From positions 186,001-250,000 of the forward strand of contig MU385760.1 in assembly GCA_022497155.1 (NCBI GenBank): a stretch of DNA of 64,000 nt, in the 5' to 3' direction. Positions 23,781 to 33,599 of the stretch are shown here, piece by piece. The translations under genes were made by a program, and so were the position numbers. The notes beneath the pieces are model-generated. The model was not told where the DNA came from. It did not search any database and saw only the letters and a program-made list of their open reading frames with translations. Positions within the stretch are counted from its first letter, which is position 1, and every line of letters begins with the position of its first letter. This DNA comes from Whalleya microplaca (Eukaryota > Ascomycota > Sordariomycetes > Xylariales > Xylariaceae).

Positions 23781-25304
23781 TTATAAACTCTGGCCGACGT
23801 TAGTTAAAACCTGCGCATTTCTCTCTTTAACCCTTCGCCTCTCTTCAGCTCTTTTCCTGATCGACTTAGTATAATATGCTCTTTGCCAAAACTTCTTATA
23901 AATATTGCCCCGTATACTATTATCATTGTATTTGAGTCCCCCAGGGAAGAATATTTGGACCATCGCAAGCCCGGCCGTCGGCACCCATTTCTCTAGCTCT
24001 ACAAGTGCACCCTGGACGCCAACCGCGTGTATGACAGTTTTCGGCGTATCACCCCTGGGTGACCATAGCCGGACGCTTGTCTTGAAGCACCGAGAAGCAG
24101 ACTTAGCATCGTCAGCGGATTCATTAATGCGGGTTGGCTTTGCAGACTCCAGCCAACTTGGGACTCCATCCTCGTTAGACATTGAAATTAACCATCGTGG
24201 CATCGGGATGCGTTCGGTTGTGGATGTATAATTGTGCCCGGGGAGCAGCTGTGGCTCCTGTGTTGCCCAGGAGTTAACGTCAGCAAGTCCTTCCATGTCC
24301 GCCTCTAAATCGACGTTGGCATCCGGGTCGTCTTTATAACACCCACGTTTCCCAATGATGACCGGTGCCCGAACGAAAGGTGTGATATGAAGGTCAGACG
24401 CACCCGATTCCCTAGGCTTTCCAGCGGCGAAAACGTTCTGTAGCATTCCGATTCCTCCAACCCACACGAGGAACCAAGTATGCTCCGTCAGCCCAGATAT
24501 ACTGATTAGAAGGCAAGTCCATAATATCGCAAGAAGTAAAGAAATCCAGCGGGTCTCGGGCCGTGCAACGGATGTGCCGGTGGAGAGATACTCCAAATCC
24601 CACGAACCTGGAGCGCCGATAAACACCATAATGCGGAGGTGCCCGTTTCCACGAGTTAGGCAAGTTACCTTTTCGTGTTCTATCTTTGGGCCCGGCCATT
24701 TTTCCTGTGCCCATTGCGGCATGGAACAGGTTATCATGGCAAGCAGGTTTCCAGACAGAGTGATCATCATAACGCCGTAATCGCTGTATAATACACATGG
24801 TATAACAGCGATCACAATTTGAGCAAAAACGGCCGCCCATCCAACCCACCATACAAAGTCACAATTAGGCCGTGAGGCTGGACCTAAATTAAATATGTCA
24901 ATTCGAATTGACTCGCCCCGGCCACCCTCTTCCGCCGGCCGTGTGTCAACATTTCTCTTGATCTCGTGATCCCTCAAAAGGCGACCTAAAACCCATGATC
25001 GCGTTTCTCTAACGAACCCATTTGAACAGCTTACTAGTATAGAGGGGTTATCGTTTGTCGGCATCAGTCTCATATCCCCAATAGCTCTCATAAGATTTGT
25101 AAATGCGAACGCAGCCCACCCAAATGAGAACGCGACAGGTGTGATGAACAGGACGGGAGTTCTTTTCCCAGGCAGACGAAGTTTATACCCAACAAGTTGA
25201 GCGATCGCCTTCTGCACAATGTCGCCGCCGATAAGCAGAAGAAGGCTGAGGATATCGCCTGGGTTGACCCACTGGTTTCGAAGCCTCTCAGTAGTGCTGC
25301 TCAT
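23781..25304 (-). CDS. Multi-pass membrane protein of unknown function, 507 aa
   Basis: Single-exon open frame. The ATG at 25304 is preferred over an upstream in-frame GTG because the protein then opens MSSTTERLRNQW, followed by the amphipathic NPGDILSLLLLIGGDIV stretch. Six hydrophobic segments are visible at about residues 18-40, 50-73, 150-173, 176-196, 253-272 and 276-294. After these comes a long soluble tail with a basic, coiled-coil-prone end (KSIRKRAEERRRVKERN, residues 480-496). The region between segments 2 and 3 is hydrophilic. From memory it resembles uncharacterised Pezizomycotina membrane proteins; no catalytic motif is apparent and I assign no function. It lies alone on minus, about 0.8 kb from the broken ankyrin gene. 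No stops or frame breaks are seen, so it appears functional despite lying next to RIP DNA. Confidence 0.85.
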   Translation of the reverse strand: MSSTTERLRNQWVNPGDILSLLLLIGGDIVQKAIAQLVGYKLRLPGKRTPVLFITPVAFSFGWAAFAFTNLMRAIGDMRLMPTNDNPSILVSCSNGFVRETRSWVLGRLLRDHEIKRNVDTRPAEEGGRGESIRIDIFNLGPASRPNCDFVWWVGWAAVFAQIVIAVIPCVLYSDYGVMMITLSGNLLAMITCSMPQWAQEKWPGPKIEHEKVTCLTRGNGHLRIMVFIGAPGSWDLEYLSTGTSVARPETRWISLLLAILWTCLLISISGLTEHTWFLVWVGGIGMLQNVFAAGKPRESGASDLHITPFVRAPVIIGKRGCYKDDPDANVDLEADMEGLADVNSWATQEPQLLPGHNYTSTTERIPMPRWLISMSNEDGVPSWLESAKPTRINESADDAKSASRCFKTSVRLWSPRGDTPKTVIHAVGVQGALVELEKWVPTAGLAMVQIFFPGGLKYNDNSIRGNIYKKFWQRAYYTKSIRKRAEERRRVKERNAQVLTNVGQSL

Positions 25305-26066
25305 GGTGTGCACTTGGCTCACTTGAATAACTATTAAGTCGTACTGTGCTTAAAGCTTGGGATAGATAATGGCGTGATCGAGTTTCCGTCTTTCCTTTGA
25401 TGAGAGACTTGACATTAATTCTGGTTAATGACTGACCAGGGGCCAATGCCAGATATGTAACAATCAAAGGGTTCAAATGCTAATTAAAAACAAGACAATG
25501 CTACTGTGTATGACGTTACAGTGCCTGTGGCTTTGCGCTAATATGCCAGCCATAATGTTCCTGTTTGGCCGATTATTCCATACTTAGGTAGGCTATAAGA
25601 CTCATTCAAATGAGGGTGGCAATAGTTAACGTGGATAGACAAGCTCTTACTATCGTGAAGGAGGCTGTACAGTATAGTATGTAGAGGTATTCATTGTGCC
25701 TCTTGGTTAGGGTAAAGCCACCCCATATGTTGCTGACTCTGAAATTAACTGAGAGATTCCTTTAACAGGTGACTGTTCATAACCCTGTATAAATATACAG
25801 CATTTTAACTTGATGAACCAAGACTTTTCAGGAAATAAACACATAATACCATCATTGAGGTATTGCTGACTCTGCCTAATAGGTAAGTAGCACTGTCACT
25901 TGGAATGCTTCATAGATCCCTATACATACCTTGCGCTTAGCCAGAATGGCGGTATTATCAGTGAGGCAAGGCAGATTTTTTAAGGTAGACCGCAGCCTGC
26001 TTCTATGTCTAGCCTAAAAACACCTCCTTTTTCTTTTTTAGAAAAAAAAAACCCCCGCGCCCATCT
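25305..26066. other. Intergenic region, promoter side of the membrane-protein gene
   Basis: Balanced composition and no convincing coding frame. It should hold the minus-strand promoter. The phrase ATTGCTGACTCTG occurs near 25730 and again near 25861, too weak to interpret. A homopolymer-rich patch (about 26020-26060) marks the end of the ankyrin gene remnant. Confidence 0.5.
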
Positions 26067-26111
26067 TTATGTCACTAATCTGTAGATGACACGATGTGCA
26101 TGCATGAACAT

Positions 26112-27366
26112 GATACGCGCTAAATGGATATTGAACCAATGAGGCCGGAAAGGGTCAGCCGAGAGCCTTGTGTGCCCATGAAAGACTTGCAGATGCTTTC
26201 TGAGACGGCCAACTCGAGCCCATTGCCTCGTTGTTTGTGTACGTTTTCTGCAACTGCAATAATAAATATCATTGACTGCAGAGTGACATAATCTAAGATC
26301 TTTCCAGATTATTGATCGGCCACGTTCAAGGTCACGCCGCAGTTTGATTGATGAAAAACGGGCGCGATCCAATATGTATATGACGCGAGAGCAACGCTTC
26401 GACTGTACTAAAATCCCGTTGGGATAATGAGGAGCAAATTCGTTCGAGCCATAGAGGTGCCATTGTGTAATCATGTCTCCTATGATCTCCAATAGGTTGA
26501 TTAAATGAACCAAATCGTATCAAGTCCATAGTTTCATCGGCTGCAAGCACGTTTCTCGCCCCCAAAGAAGTGATCATAAGCGTCAATAGAACGTCTGCTG
26601 GATAATCTTGACCCTGCTGTTCTAGCCGCATCAAAAAAGCCGATCGTCCATCGGCTTGTAACGCCAATGGATTTGCTCCAACAGCAACTAATATTTCAGC
26701 CATAATCTGACCCTACCGTAATATTGCTGTACATAAGGCTTCATCAATTAACTTCTGAAACTGTATTAACCAGAATCTGCCGGCTAACACGAGGGCTTGC
26801 CCGACGACATATAAGAAAACTTCAGTGGAGGCGAAAGGTGCTGCAATACAGAGAGGTAATAAATGTGGCTCGATATTTGGGAAAAGGTTAGCACCTGCAC
26901 TCAAAAGTATTACAACTGAACCTATCGAGCTCTTTGCGATAGCACTGTTGAGCACCGTCCTGTAGGGTCCTGTACTGTCGTTTACGTCAAGGACGATATC
27001 GAGCATTTCGCATAGTTGATCAATATTATCTGATAGTGCAGCATCGTGAAGTCTCGGATCTCTCGATATAGAAGCGCTCGAGAATTTCTTAATTTCATCT
27101 TGCTCGTTTGGCACTATGCATGCGTCTTGTGTCTGTTCGGTATCCATTCGTAGAGGAGTATGAGCCTCTACATTAGCTCTAGAGGCGTCCGCATGAGGTT
27201 GTGTCCCTGTAGAACCCAACTGTTTCCATCCTGATAAACCTTTTTGAGCATGTCGGGTTGGCTGGATGCATGTAGCATAAAGAAGAGCGTGCCCCTTGGG
27301 GCGAGCACCCTAAGCACTGGACTGTCCCATGCCGGAAGTAGCGATGCATGCAGTGCCAACTTTGAG
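26112..27366 (-). pseudogene. Ankyrin-repeat part of a broken ULD-ankyrin gene
   Basis: The minus frame from about 27219 reads SRDPRLHDAALSDNIDQL, then NSAIAKSSIGSVVILLSAGA, both ankyrin helices. It reaches a TAG at 26713-26715 and continues in the same frame with GQIMAEILVAVGANPLALQ, so one C-to-T change (CAG to TAG) explains the break. It ends at a TGA near 26332. Another frame then gives a hydrophobic stretch (LDYVTLQSMIFIIAVAENV) to a TAG near 26112, perhaps the true C-terminus after an intron or shift. Upstream, 27362-27168 reads LLPAWDSPVLRVLAPRGT, the linker preceding ankyrin repeats in related fungal proteins, but in another frame. Ankyrin repeats bind proteins; the partner is unknown. 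It is probably one gene with the ULD part. Confidence 0.75.
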
Positions 27367-27395
27367 CTGGTGAGTTTTGTCTTTCTATCTCTTAC

Positions 27396-28887
27396 ATCTT
27401 TCTGTAATCATTCTGGGTAACTTGGCAAAATAGCCCGTAAGAAGCACACATGAAGGTTCGTTCAGAGTAACATCGCATTAATGCTGTGCATTTCAGGCAC
27501 GTGCGGTCTTGCACATATGTGTCATTGAACACAATAGACATTTTGAACCTTCTGCGGCTTTGAATAAGATGTTTCCATCCCTCTGGCTGGATGTCGTGCT
27601 CGGGGTTGGTTACATCGTAGATTCGAAAGTTGCCTTGTATGACTTTGCGGAATCCTGGGCAGTCCTTGAATTGGGCTCGTAATAATGCCTCGAAAACAGG
27701 CCAGTCGCAAAATATTCGAACAGGAAGACTAAAAACGCGATCCAAGGGGTCCTTGAGAAAGAATGTTATCTGGGAGCAAGAAAGAAATTGCCTCGTTCTA
27801 TCGGAAAAGGGTCCCAAACAAACCTAAGAGCTGTACCGAGAGAGCACACGTGTTCTTTAACAGGTCACCCAAAAGGAAGATAATTGCAAGCGCGATCATG
27901 ACTTGAGACTGTATCTTATCAGGATGATCTAAACAATGTTGGATGGACCTAGCTTGCAAGTTCTGTCTGTCTTCAGTATTCAACAGTAGACGGGATAGCC
28001 CATGCGGCGAGGTCTTTTGGTGCGTTGAAGAGCTCAAATCAGACAGCATCGCTACTGATGATTCGAAGGGATTGGTCTCCCTAGAGCTGCGAATCGAGGT
28101 GAGGGCCGCTTGTTCATATTTAGCAAGATTGGTATTGACTAGCGTTTTGCCAAGAAGCTCTTCTCGAGTTATTGTCGCAATTAATTCCTATATGTGTGGG
28201 ATCTTCTCGAGGTGTATGAGACCACTATGAATTGAAGCCCTGATTTCTTGCAGTGACTGCTTTGTGTCATTTTGGCGAACTTTGATGTCATCGTGCACAG
28301 TGTCTTGTAGTTGCAACTTGGCCATGAGATCCTCTATACCATGCTCCGTAGAGGTTGCAGTCTCTCTTTCTCGACGTTAGGCTACATACTGTTGAACCAA
28401 GGGAATGGCACTCACAGATGCAATCCTTATAACAGCGACTCCAACGCTTGTCCCTGTGCTTTTACGGTAGCTTTCGACTTTGTTTTCCCCTTTAAGTACC
28501 CAAGGGACTAAACCAATACGATGGCTGGTAGCTTGGTAGCCTTTGAACCTAACGCATCTTCCCATTCTGCCAGCTTCTGTTGAAAGGCCTTAGCGGTTGC
28601 TTTTATTCTATCTACTTGTGTCGATATCGCTTTCGCGTGTTAGGCATGGCGAGCGTCGAGCTTGACACTCTGTAAATATTCGAAAACGGCATTATTATTC
28701 TCTAGTTCTTCTATAAATTGCTGATAGTCTCTTGCTGCCTCCTTTTAATTCTGTAATGCAAAGGCGGCGCTTTTGAGAAGCTTAATAGCCGCGGCAAGAT
28801 CACCTGGAAATCCTAGTAATAAACTTTAACACTTATTGATCCCGAGTTTAAATACTCACTAAAGCTCACGCCGATAGGGACCGACAT
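27396..28887 (-). pseudogene. N-terminal, coiled-coil and ubiquitin-like (ULD) part of a broken gene
   Basis: The ATG at 28887 opens MSVPIGVSF. A 47-nt intron joins it to RFPGDLAAAIKLLKSAA, the helical N-terminal domain found in many Pezizomycotina STAND-like and ULD proteins. In-frame stops at 28745-28747, 28640-28642, 28508-28510, 28377-28379 and 28188-28190 fit C-to-T or G-to-A changes (for example Trp to TAG at IVLV*SLGYLKGK). A one-base shift near 28437 leads into a coiled coil (EDLMAKLQLQDTVHDDIKV). Next comes a hydrophobic stretch, then after another frame change the ubiquitin-like domain at 27780-27500 (FLKDPLDRVFSLPV, WPVFEALLRAQF, FKMSIVFND, then CLKC). ULD domains of this type probably mediate protein contacts. 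It is almost certainly not functional. Confidence 0.8.
28813..28859 (-). other. 47-nt spliceosomal intron in the ULD pseudogene
   Basis: Donor GTGAGT and acceptor ACTAG bracket 47 nt, a usual fungal intron length. Joining the exons completes an AGA codon and puts a short Met-initiated exon in frame with the conserved N-terminal domain. This fixes the original start. Confidence 0.8.
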
Positions 28888-29417
28888 ATCCCTTTAACTA
28901 ATCACGATACACCGTAGTTGATAGCAAGTGATTTATTTTTAAAGTAGGTAATATAAAAGGTCAATGATTTTAATAAATGTGCGGGGTGTAGTTAATAGGT
29001 TCGGATGCCTCCGCATAATGCGAGGCAGACTCGGTTTCGTTTAACTCAAAAGCAACGATGGAAGTGAGGCTGCAAGCTCGGACTGCAGGGCGCTTAAACT
29101 CTACATACCTAACCTAGGTACGGATGTGTACTTAAGTACTTATCAATTCATGTCTCGGTGCGGGTGCCCCACCCTCCCTACCTACATATATAATGCTTAG
29201 GTACCTACACGCAGTACCTAGATAACGTGTAGATATCTCGTGACAAACCTGCATGCGCCTCATTTTCAGATATTCAGATATCTCCTCGCTTCGGGCTACC
29301 CAATGCAGTGTCCCGCTCCGAACTATCGCATAGGAGATGCTACCTGATCCCTTTCCCAAGCTACAACGGCCATATAAACGAACCATCTCCCTTTCAACTT
29401 CTCTCTTTCTCGTCGCC
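28888..29417. promoter_or_regulatory. Divergent promoter region
   Basis: Lies between the minus-strand ULD gene and the plus-strand DUF7924 gene. It has several short GGTACCTA/TACCTAGGTA-type palindromic patches (about 29105-29225). A pyrimidine-rich leader (about 29385-29415) sits directly before the start codon, as is common in filamentous fungi. No TATA box could be assigned with confidence. Confidence 0.5.
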
Positions 29418-30923
29418 ATGGCCCAAACTCGAGCCCGAACGGCCGCCCAGAAGAGAGGCAATCCGACAGAAGATCAAGACACACCAACGCGCAAACCCCG
29501 ACGCCGGAAGACATATCACAAGTCCGGCAACCCGCCTGCGCGTGCTCGAGGCCGAAAACGAGCCGTCGAAGAAGACATACCTGAATTTTCTCCAAAGCGA
29601 CCGCGAATATCGAGACCATCTGCCGCTGAGGATACGTCGCGCCCGGACGCACCAGACAACGCCAACTTCAAGAACCCAGTCGAGTTCTGGATACAAAGAG
29701 GAAGCTGGCCGCGGCAATATTTTGAATCCGACATGGAGCATTCGCTTGCGAGGAAACGGTCTCTGTCTTCCATCGGCGGACGGAAGCGATCAAACTCTGC
29801 CTCGTCTGCAACGCCGAGCGATCAAAAGCCGCGCGAAGAAAAAAGTGCCCAGTATCGAGATGCGCGTTACGAAACGCTACTCGCCACCAAAGGCAGTCTA
29901 ATGACCCAGTCGAAATTGGGCATCACCGATCAAAGCAAAACACTTTGCCGAAATCTGCTCGAGATGGCGCAGACGTTTCCTGAAAACACGCTTTTCCGCC
30001 ATGACATTTTTATGTCCACTTGCCAAAAGATCCAGAATAGAAACGAGGCCCGGATTATCAAAGACATTTCCGCGCTTATTGTCCCTTCTGCTGAGAGTTT
30101 CGCTACATGTGGTGCTGCATACCTTGAGATCTCGACCGAGAGCGTAAACGAAGGCTGGAGCAACTCGATTCCTTTAACTGGGACACGTCCACAGCCGGAC
30201 TACTCGGTTGGCTTCCAGCGAGAAGCATTTAGTAGAGAGCAGCTCGAGAAGTTGTCGCCATTCATCGGCGACTTTGTTGCTGGCGACTTGTCTTACTTTA
30301 TGGCCACGTATTACATGTACTTTCCATTCCTAGCCAGCGAGGTAAAATGCGGTAGCGCGGCACTGGACATCGCCGACCGCCAAAACGCCCACAGCATGAC
30401 CCTGGCAGCACGGGGTATCGTCGAGCTCTTTCGTCTTGTGGGCCGGGAGCCTGAGGTGAATCGGGAACTCCTTGCTTTTTCCATCTCGCATGACCACCAA
30501 GCGGTGCGGATTTACGGCTACTACCCAGTACTTGAGGGGAAAGACACTAGATATTACCGGCATCCCATCCGTAACTTTTGTTTTACAGAGCTAGACGGTA
30601 AAGAGAAATGGACGGCATATCGGTTTACTAAGAATATTTACGATATTTGGGTGCCAAATCACTTCAAGAGGATCTGTTCGGCTATCGATCAGTTGCCATC
30701 AAAGGTAGACTTTGGCGTTCCGGCACTTTCTGAGTCGGCCGGCCTCTCCCGGGGCCTAGAGAGCCATCACCTGGAGTCGTCGGAAGCTGACTCGGCGTCA
30801 TTACTCACAGGTAAGGATGATCGTTTGCAGAGGGCTGCTGCAAATGCAATGGTAACTCCGGACACTTCGTTTACCAAACCAGGGCCTAGCAAAAGGCGGA
30901 AGAGTCCAATGAAGAAATCGTAA
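29418..30923 (+). CDS. DUF7924-type protein, possible PD-(D/E)XK nuclease fold, 501 aa
   Basis: Single exon. The start at 29418 (CGCCATGGCC) has an ideal context; an in-frame ATG at 29337 would add 27 residues of leader-like sequence and is less likely. Residues 1-150 are basic and low complexity with nuclear-localisation-like clusters (KPRRRK at 26-31, RARGRKR at 42-48) and Ser/Arg runs. Residues about 170-425 form the conserved domain: PQPDYSVGF (258-266), SPFIGDFVAGD, then FLASEVKCGSAALDIADRQN (304-323) and YRFTKNIYDIW. D261 followed by E308-x-K310 resembles the PD-(D/E)XK nuclease core, but this is inference. The C-terminus is again basic (SKRRKSPMKK). The name DUF7924 is recalled from family sequence, not searched. 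No disruption is seen. Likely nuclear; function unknown. Confidence 0.87.
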   Translation: MAQTRARTAAQKRGNPTEDQDTPTRKPRRRKTYHKSGNPPARARGRKRAVEEDIPEFSPKRPRISRPSAAEDTSRPDAPDNANFKNPVEFWIQRGSWPRQYFESDMEHSLARKRSLSSIGGRKRSNSASSATPSDQKPREEKSAQYRDARYETLLATKGSLMTQSKLGITDQSKTLCRNLLEMAQTFPENTLFRHDIFMSTCQKIQNRNEARIIKDISALIVPSAESFATCGAAYLEISTESVNEGWSNSIPLTGTRPQPDYSVGFQREAFSREQLEKLSPFIGDFVAGDLSYFMATYYMYFPFLASEVKCGSAALDIADRQNAHSMTLAARGIVELFRLVGREPEVNRELLAFSISHDHQAVRIYGYYPVLEGKDTRYYRHPIRNFCFTELDGKEKWTAYRFTKNIYDIWVPNHFKRICSAIDQLPSKVDFGVPALSESAGLSRGLESHHLESSEADSASLLTGKDDRLQRAAANAMVTPDTSFTKPGPSKRRKSPMKKS

Positions 30924-31562
30924 GAATCAATGTCGTTGGTTACAACTATATCCTACTGTCATCAAGACTGGTGGAATGAAGCCATTCACGTCGATGTCAC
31001 ACGTTAAGCAGGATTCAGTGGTACCATAATTATTTGGGTCTCAAGTCTCGAGTACTTTCTTATTGACTCATCGCAACGTGAAATAGAGCTGTGCTTCCAG
31101 TCTTGAAAGCAGCAATGACCCTCATCTTTAATAGCTTATTCTACCTGCCCAAAGTTCGTTAGGCGAGTCTTAACAGAGGAGTACGAGTCACTTTAATAAC
31201 TAGAATTCGGCTAATTTATATGTCCTCCAATAAAACGGTCTTTTGCTCGGGTATATCGTTGCTATCCATAATAGCGCGCGAATATAAAATCTAATATTAG
31301 GTTATATTATATAATGAGGTTAAATAATATACGTTTTATATATTAGCTATTTACTTTATTTATTTAATAATCTCGTTATTTTTAAAGCCTTTAAATAAGT
31401 GTATTTTAATGTAATATTTATATATTTTTTATTTACGTAACGTATTAAATAATATAAGTAATATACGGGTGTATTAATTTAATTTATATTAGGAAAAAAG
31501 GAGGAGAAATCCTTTTTTATTAACTATTATTATATTATATATAGCCGATTTTGTTTATTTTA
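30924..31562. other. 3' region of the DUF7924 gene and right island border
   Basis: Balanced sequence to about 31230 probably contains the 3' untranslated region. After about 31270 it becomes RIP-type AT-rich with no coding frame, up to the target duplication of element D. Confidence 0.65.
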
Positions 31563-31567
31563 TTTTA

Positions 31568-31793
31568 TGTTACGGCCGAATCGGGACTAGTTAAGACTAA
31601 AATCGGGATTAAAATTAAGATTAAATAAAGTACGTAAACGCTATAATCACTTAAATAATTAAGTTACCTCACCTTGCGTATATAATAATTTTTAGCAGGC
31701 TTTATTAAGCTTGCTTTTTTTTATATTAATAATTTTACTAATAATATAGCTAAATCTTAAGCTTTATTTTCCGTAAGTGTATATTTTATAATA
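31568..31793 (+). repeat. 5' LTR of element D
   Basis: Begins TGTTACGGCCGAATCGGG. The end is AT-shifted to GTATATTTTATAATA, compared with GTATACCCCGTAACA in the 3' copy. Confidence 0.85.
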
Positions 31794-31895
31794 TAATTAT
31801 TAATATTACTTTATTACTTAAAAAAGCTTTATAATATCTTAACTTAATAAAGGTACGCGTATAATTAAGCGTAAAATTATAAACCTAATGTTATA

Positions 31896-32088
31896 GCACA
31901 GGTTAAGCACAGGATTAAGGTGTGGTCCGTGCGCATTACGTAATCAAGCTTGGACCTCACACCTAATATATATGGTAAATTTCTCGGCCGACCTTTTAGT
32001 TTAGATTTTTTTTTTCCTTTATTTTAGTATTACATAAAATACACAGGAATTAAGTCGCTAAGCCACCTTGACCCTTGTAACACGTGAC
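31896..32088 (-). repeat. Solo LTR, TGTCACGTG family, in D leader
   Basis: 193 bp, reverse orientation, flanked by the perfect duplication CCTAA (31891-31895 and 32089-32093). It keeps CGGCCGACCTTTTAG and GCGCATTACGTAATC, so it is less RIP-altered than D. Confidence 0.92.
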
Positions 32089-32489
32089 ACCTAAAACGAT
32101 AACGATATTAAGCGATAATGTGAACTTAAATTAGAAATCGCGAGATGTGTATTACCGAGCGTTAAGCTGTTAAAAACGTAGTTAAAAAAGAAATTAAATT
32201 TAATTTAAACGACTTAAATTAACTTTAAGCAAAAATTAATAAAGTCCCGAAAACGCCTTATTATCGACGATTTTTAATTATAACCGAATATTTTTAACTG
32301 CCCGAGAAAATTACTTTTTAACGAGAAAAAAAAAAGAGAATAAAAGTAAAAAAAACTTTTTTTTAAAAAAAAAGCTTATATATACGGATTATTAGGAACT
32401 AAACCCTAATAACGAGGTTTTATAAATTTGCTCTTTAAAAACTTCCGGTAAAGTAATTACGGATTTATAAAAAAAACTTAATAAATATA

Positions 32490-32710
32490 TAGCAGTCACG
32501 GTTCACACGGATCACCTGTGGTATGGGTATGTGGCCCGTGCAGGCATTAGTCACCCACCGGGGTTAGCCCGGCGGGGTCCTTTTAAACGAATTTCCTTAA
32601 CGCGCACTTAGGAAATTCGTTCCTCTTTTCCTCATCTTGCGATTTTAATACAATAGCTAGTAATACTAAAGCCTTGCCTCCAGCAATTACCACGCACCGT
32701 GATAATAGCC
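32490..32710. repeat. Low-RIP GC-richer insert of unknown type
   Basis: Stands out from its surroundings by balanced composition (for example CACCCACCGGGGTTAGCCCGG). It contains a perfect hairpin (ACGAATTTCCT and AGGAAATTCGT, about 32589-32621). TCACGGT near the left end and ACCGTGA near the right end suggest short inverted ends. No coding frame or target duplication could be established. Confidence 0.45.
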
Positions 32711-33137
32711 TTATAAAATGTTTGCGTAAAAAAACTATATATACTTTTTTTCCTAATAATAAAGAACGGTAAATAGGCTTAATTAAATTATAATAAACTA
32801 ATAGTAAAAGATAATTTTATTAAATATGTTATAGAAAACTTAACCGTTATATTTTATATTTTGCGAAATAAAGCTTAAAATTTTATTAATAATTACTTTT
32901 AAAAAACAGGTAAGGTAATTATACGTTATCGTATTAAGTTTAAATAATAATTTAAAAATTGCCGCTAATTAAATCCACCATTTCGGTTATATAAATTAAG
33001 CTAATATAAAGGAATTATAATAAGCCGATACGGAGTTATAAAATATATTAGCTACTTTTTAAAAACGTAACCGAGAAGTGTATAACTTATAAACTGTTTT
33101 AATAAAATTATAAACCCGCATAAATATTATAACAGCT

Positions 33138-33311
33138 TAAAAAGGGTTATTATAAGGTAATAATATATATTATAAAATAAATAAAGATCTAGCATTTAAG
33201 TTATAGCGGAACTATAATCTTAAATACTTAAAATCTCTTATTTTTTTTATCTACTGTTTTATCTTATTTAATTTAAGCTAGTTTATAAAGCCCCTCCGGG
33301 GCCTTATATTA
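33138..33311 (-). repeat. 3' LTR of F (174-bp hairpin family, subtype ii)
   Basis: Starts TAAAAAGGG and ends CTTATATTA on plus. The hairpin is AGCATTTAAGTTATAGC then GGAACTATAATC, and the GC palindrome CCCCTCCGGGG is retained. Confidence 0.88.
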
Positions 33312-33599
33312 AATGCCGCAAAATAAAAAAAACTCCATTATACTTAATAGCCTTATTTTAATTTAATAAATTTAATCTATAAATACTTATAAATTCTTAT
33401 AAAAACGACCTTTTTTCGCTTAAAAGGATTTTTATTTTTAGCATTCTTTTATTTTAACGTAATAACTAATTTTCCTCTAATTTGCCGTTATTAATATTTA
33501 TTTATTAATTCGGAAAAACCTTCCTTACGTAATTTTTTAGGCTTCTAGCTATTATTATTATATTTATAGCCCTTTTATTTAATTAAATAGTCGTAACCG

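Larger units (their letters stand above)
23770..31270. other. GC-balanced gene island between RIP isochores
   Basis: About 7.5 kb of balanced composition with normal fungal codon use, bordered on both sides by TpA-rich transposon relics. It contains all three recognisable host gene loci of the window. Confidence 0.9.

Noticed and set aside
24412..24852. Open minus-strand frame of 146 codons
   Set aside because: Overlaps the 507-aa membrane protein in another frame and has no domain-like pattern.
26067..26513. Open minus frame of 148 codons
   Set aside because: Overlaps the ankyrin frame in a different phase; the ankyrin-like signal is in the other frame.
29308..29901. Open plus frame of 197 codons
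   Set aside because: Shadow of the DUF7924 gene in another frame; composition is the Ser/Arg/Pro mix typical of frameshifted basic sequence.
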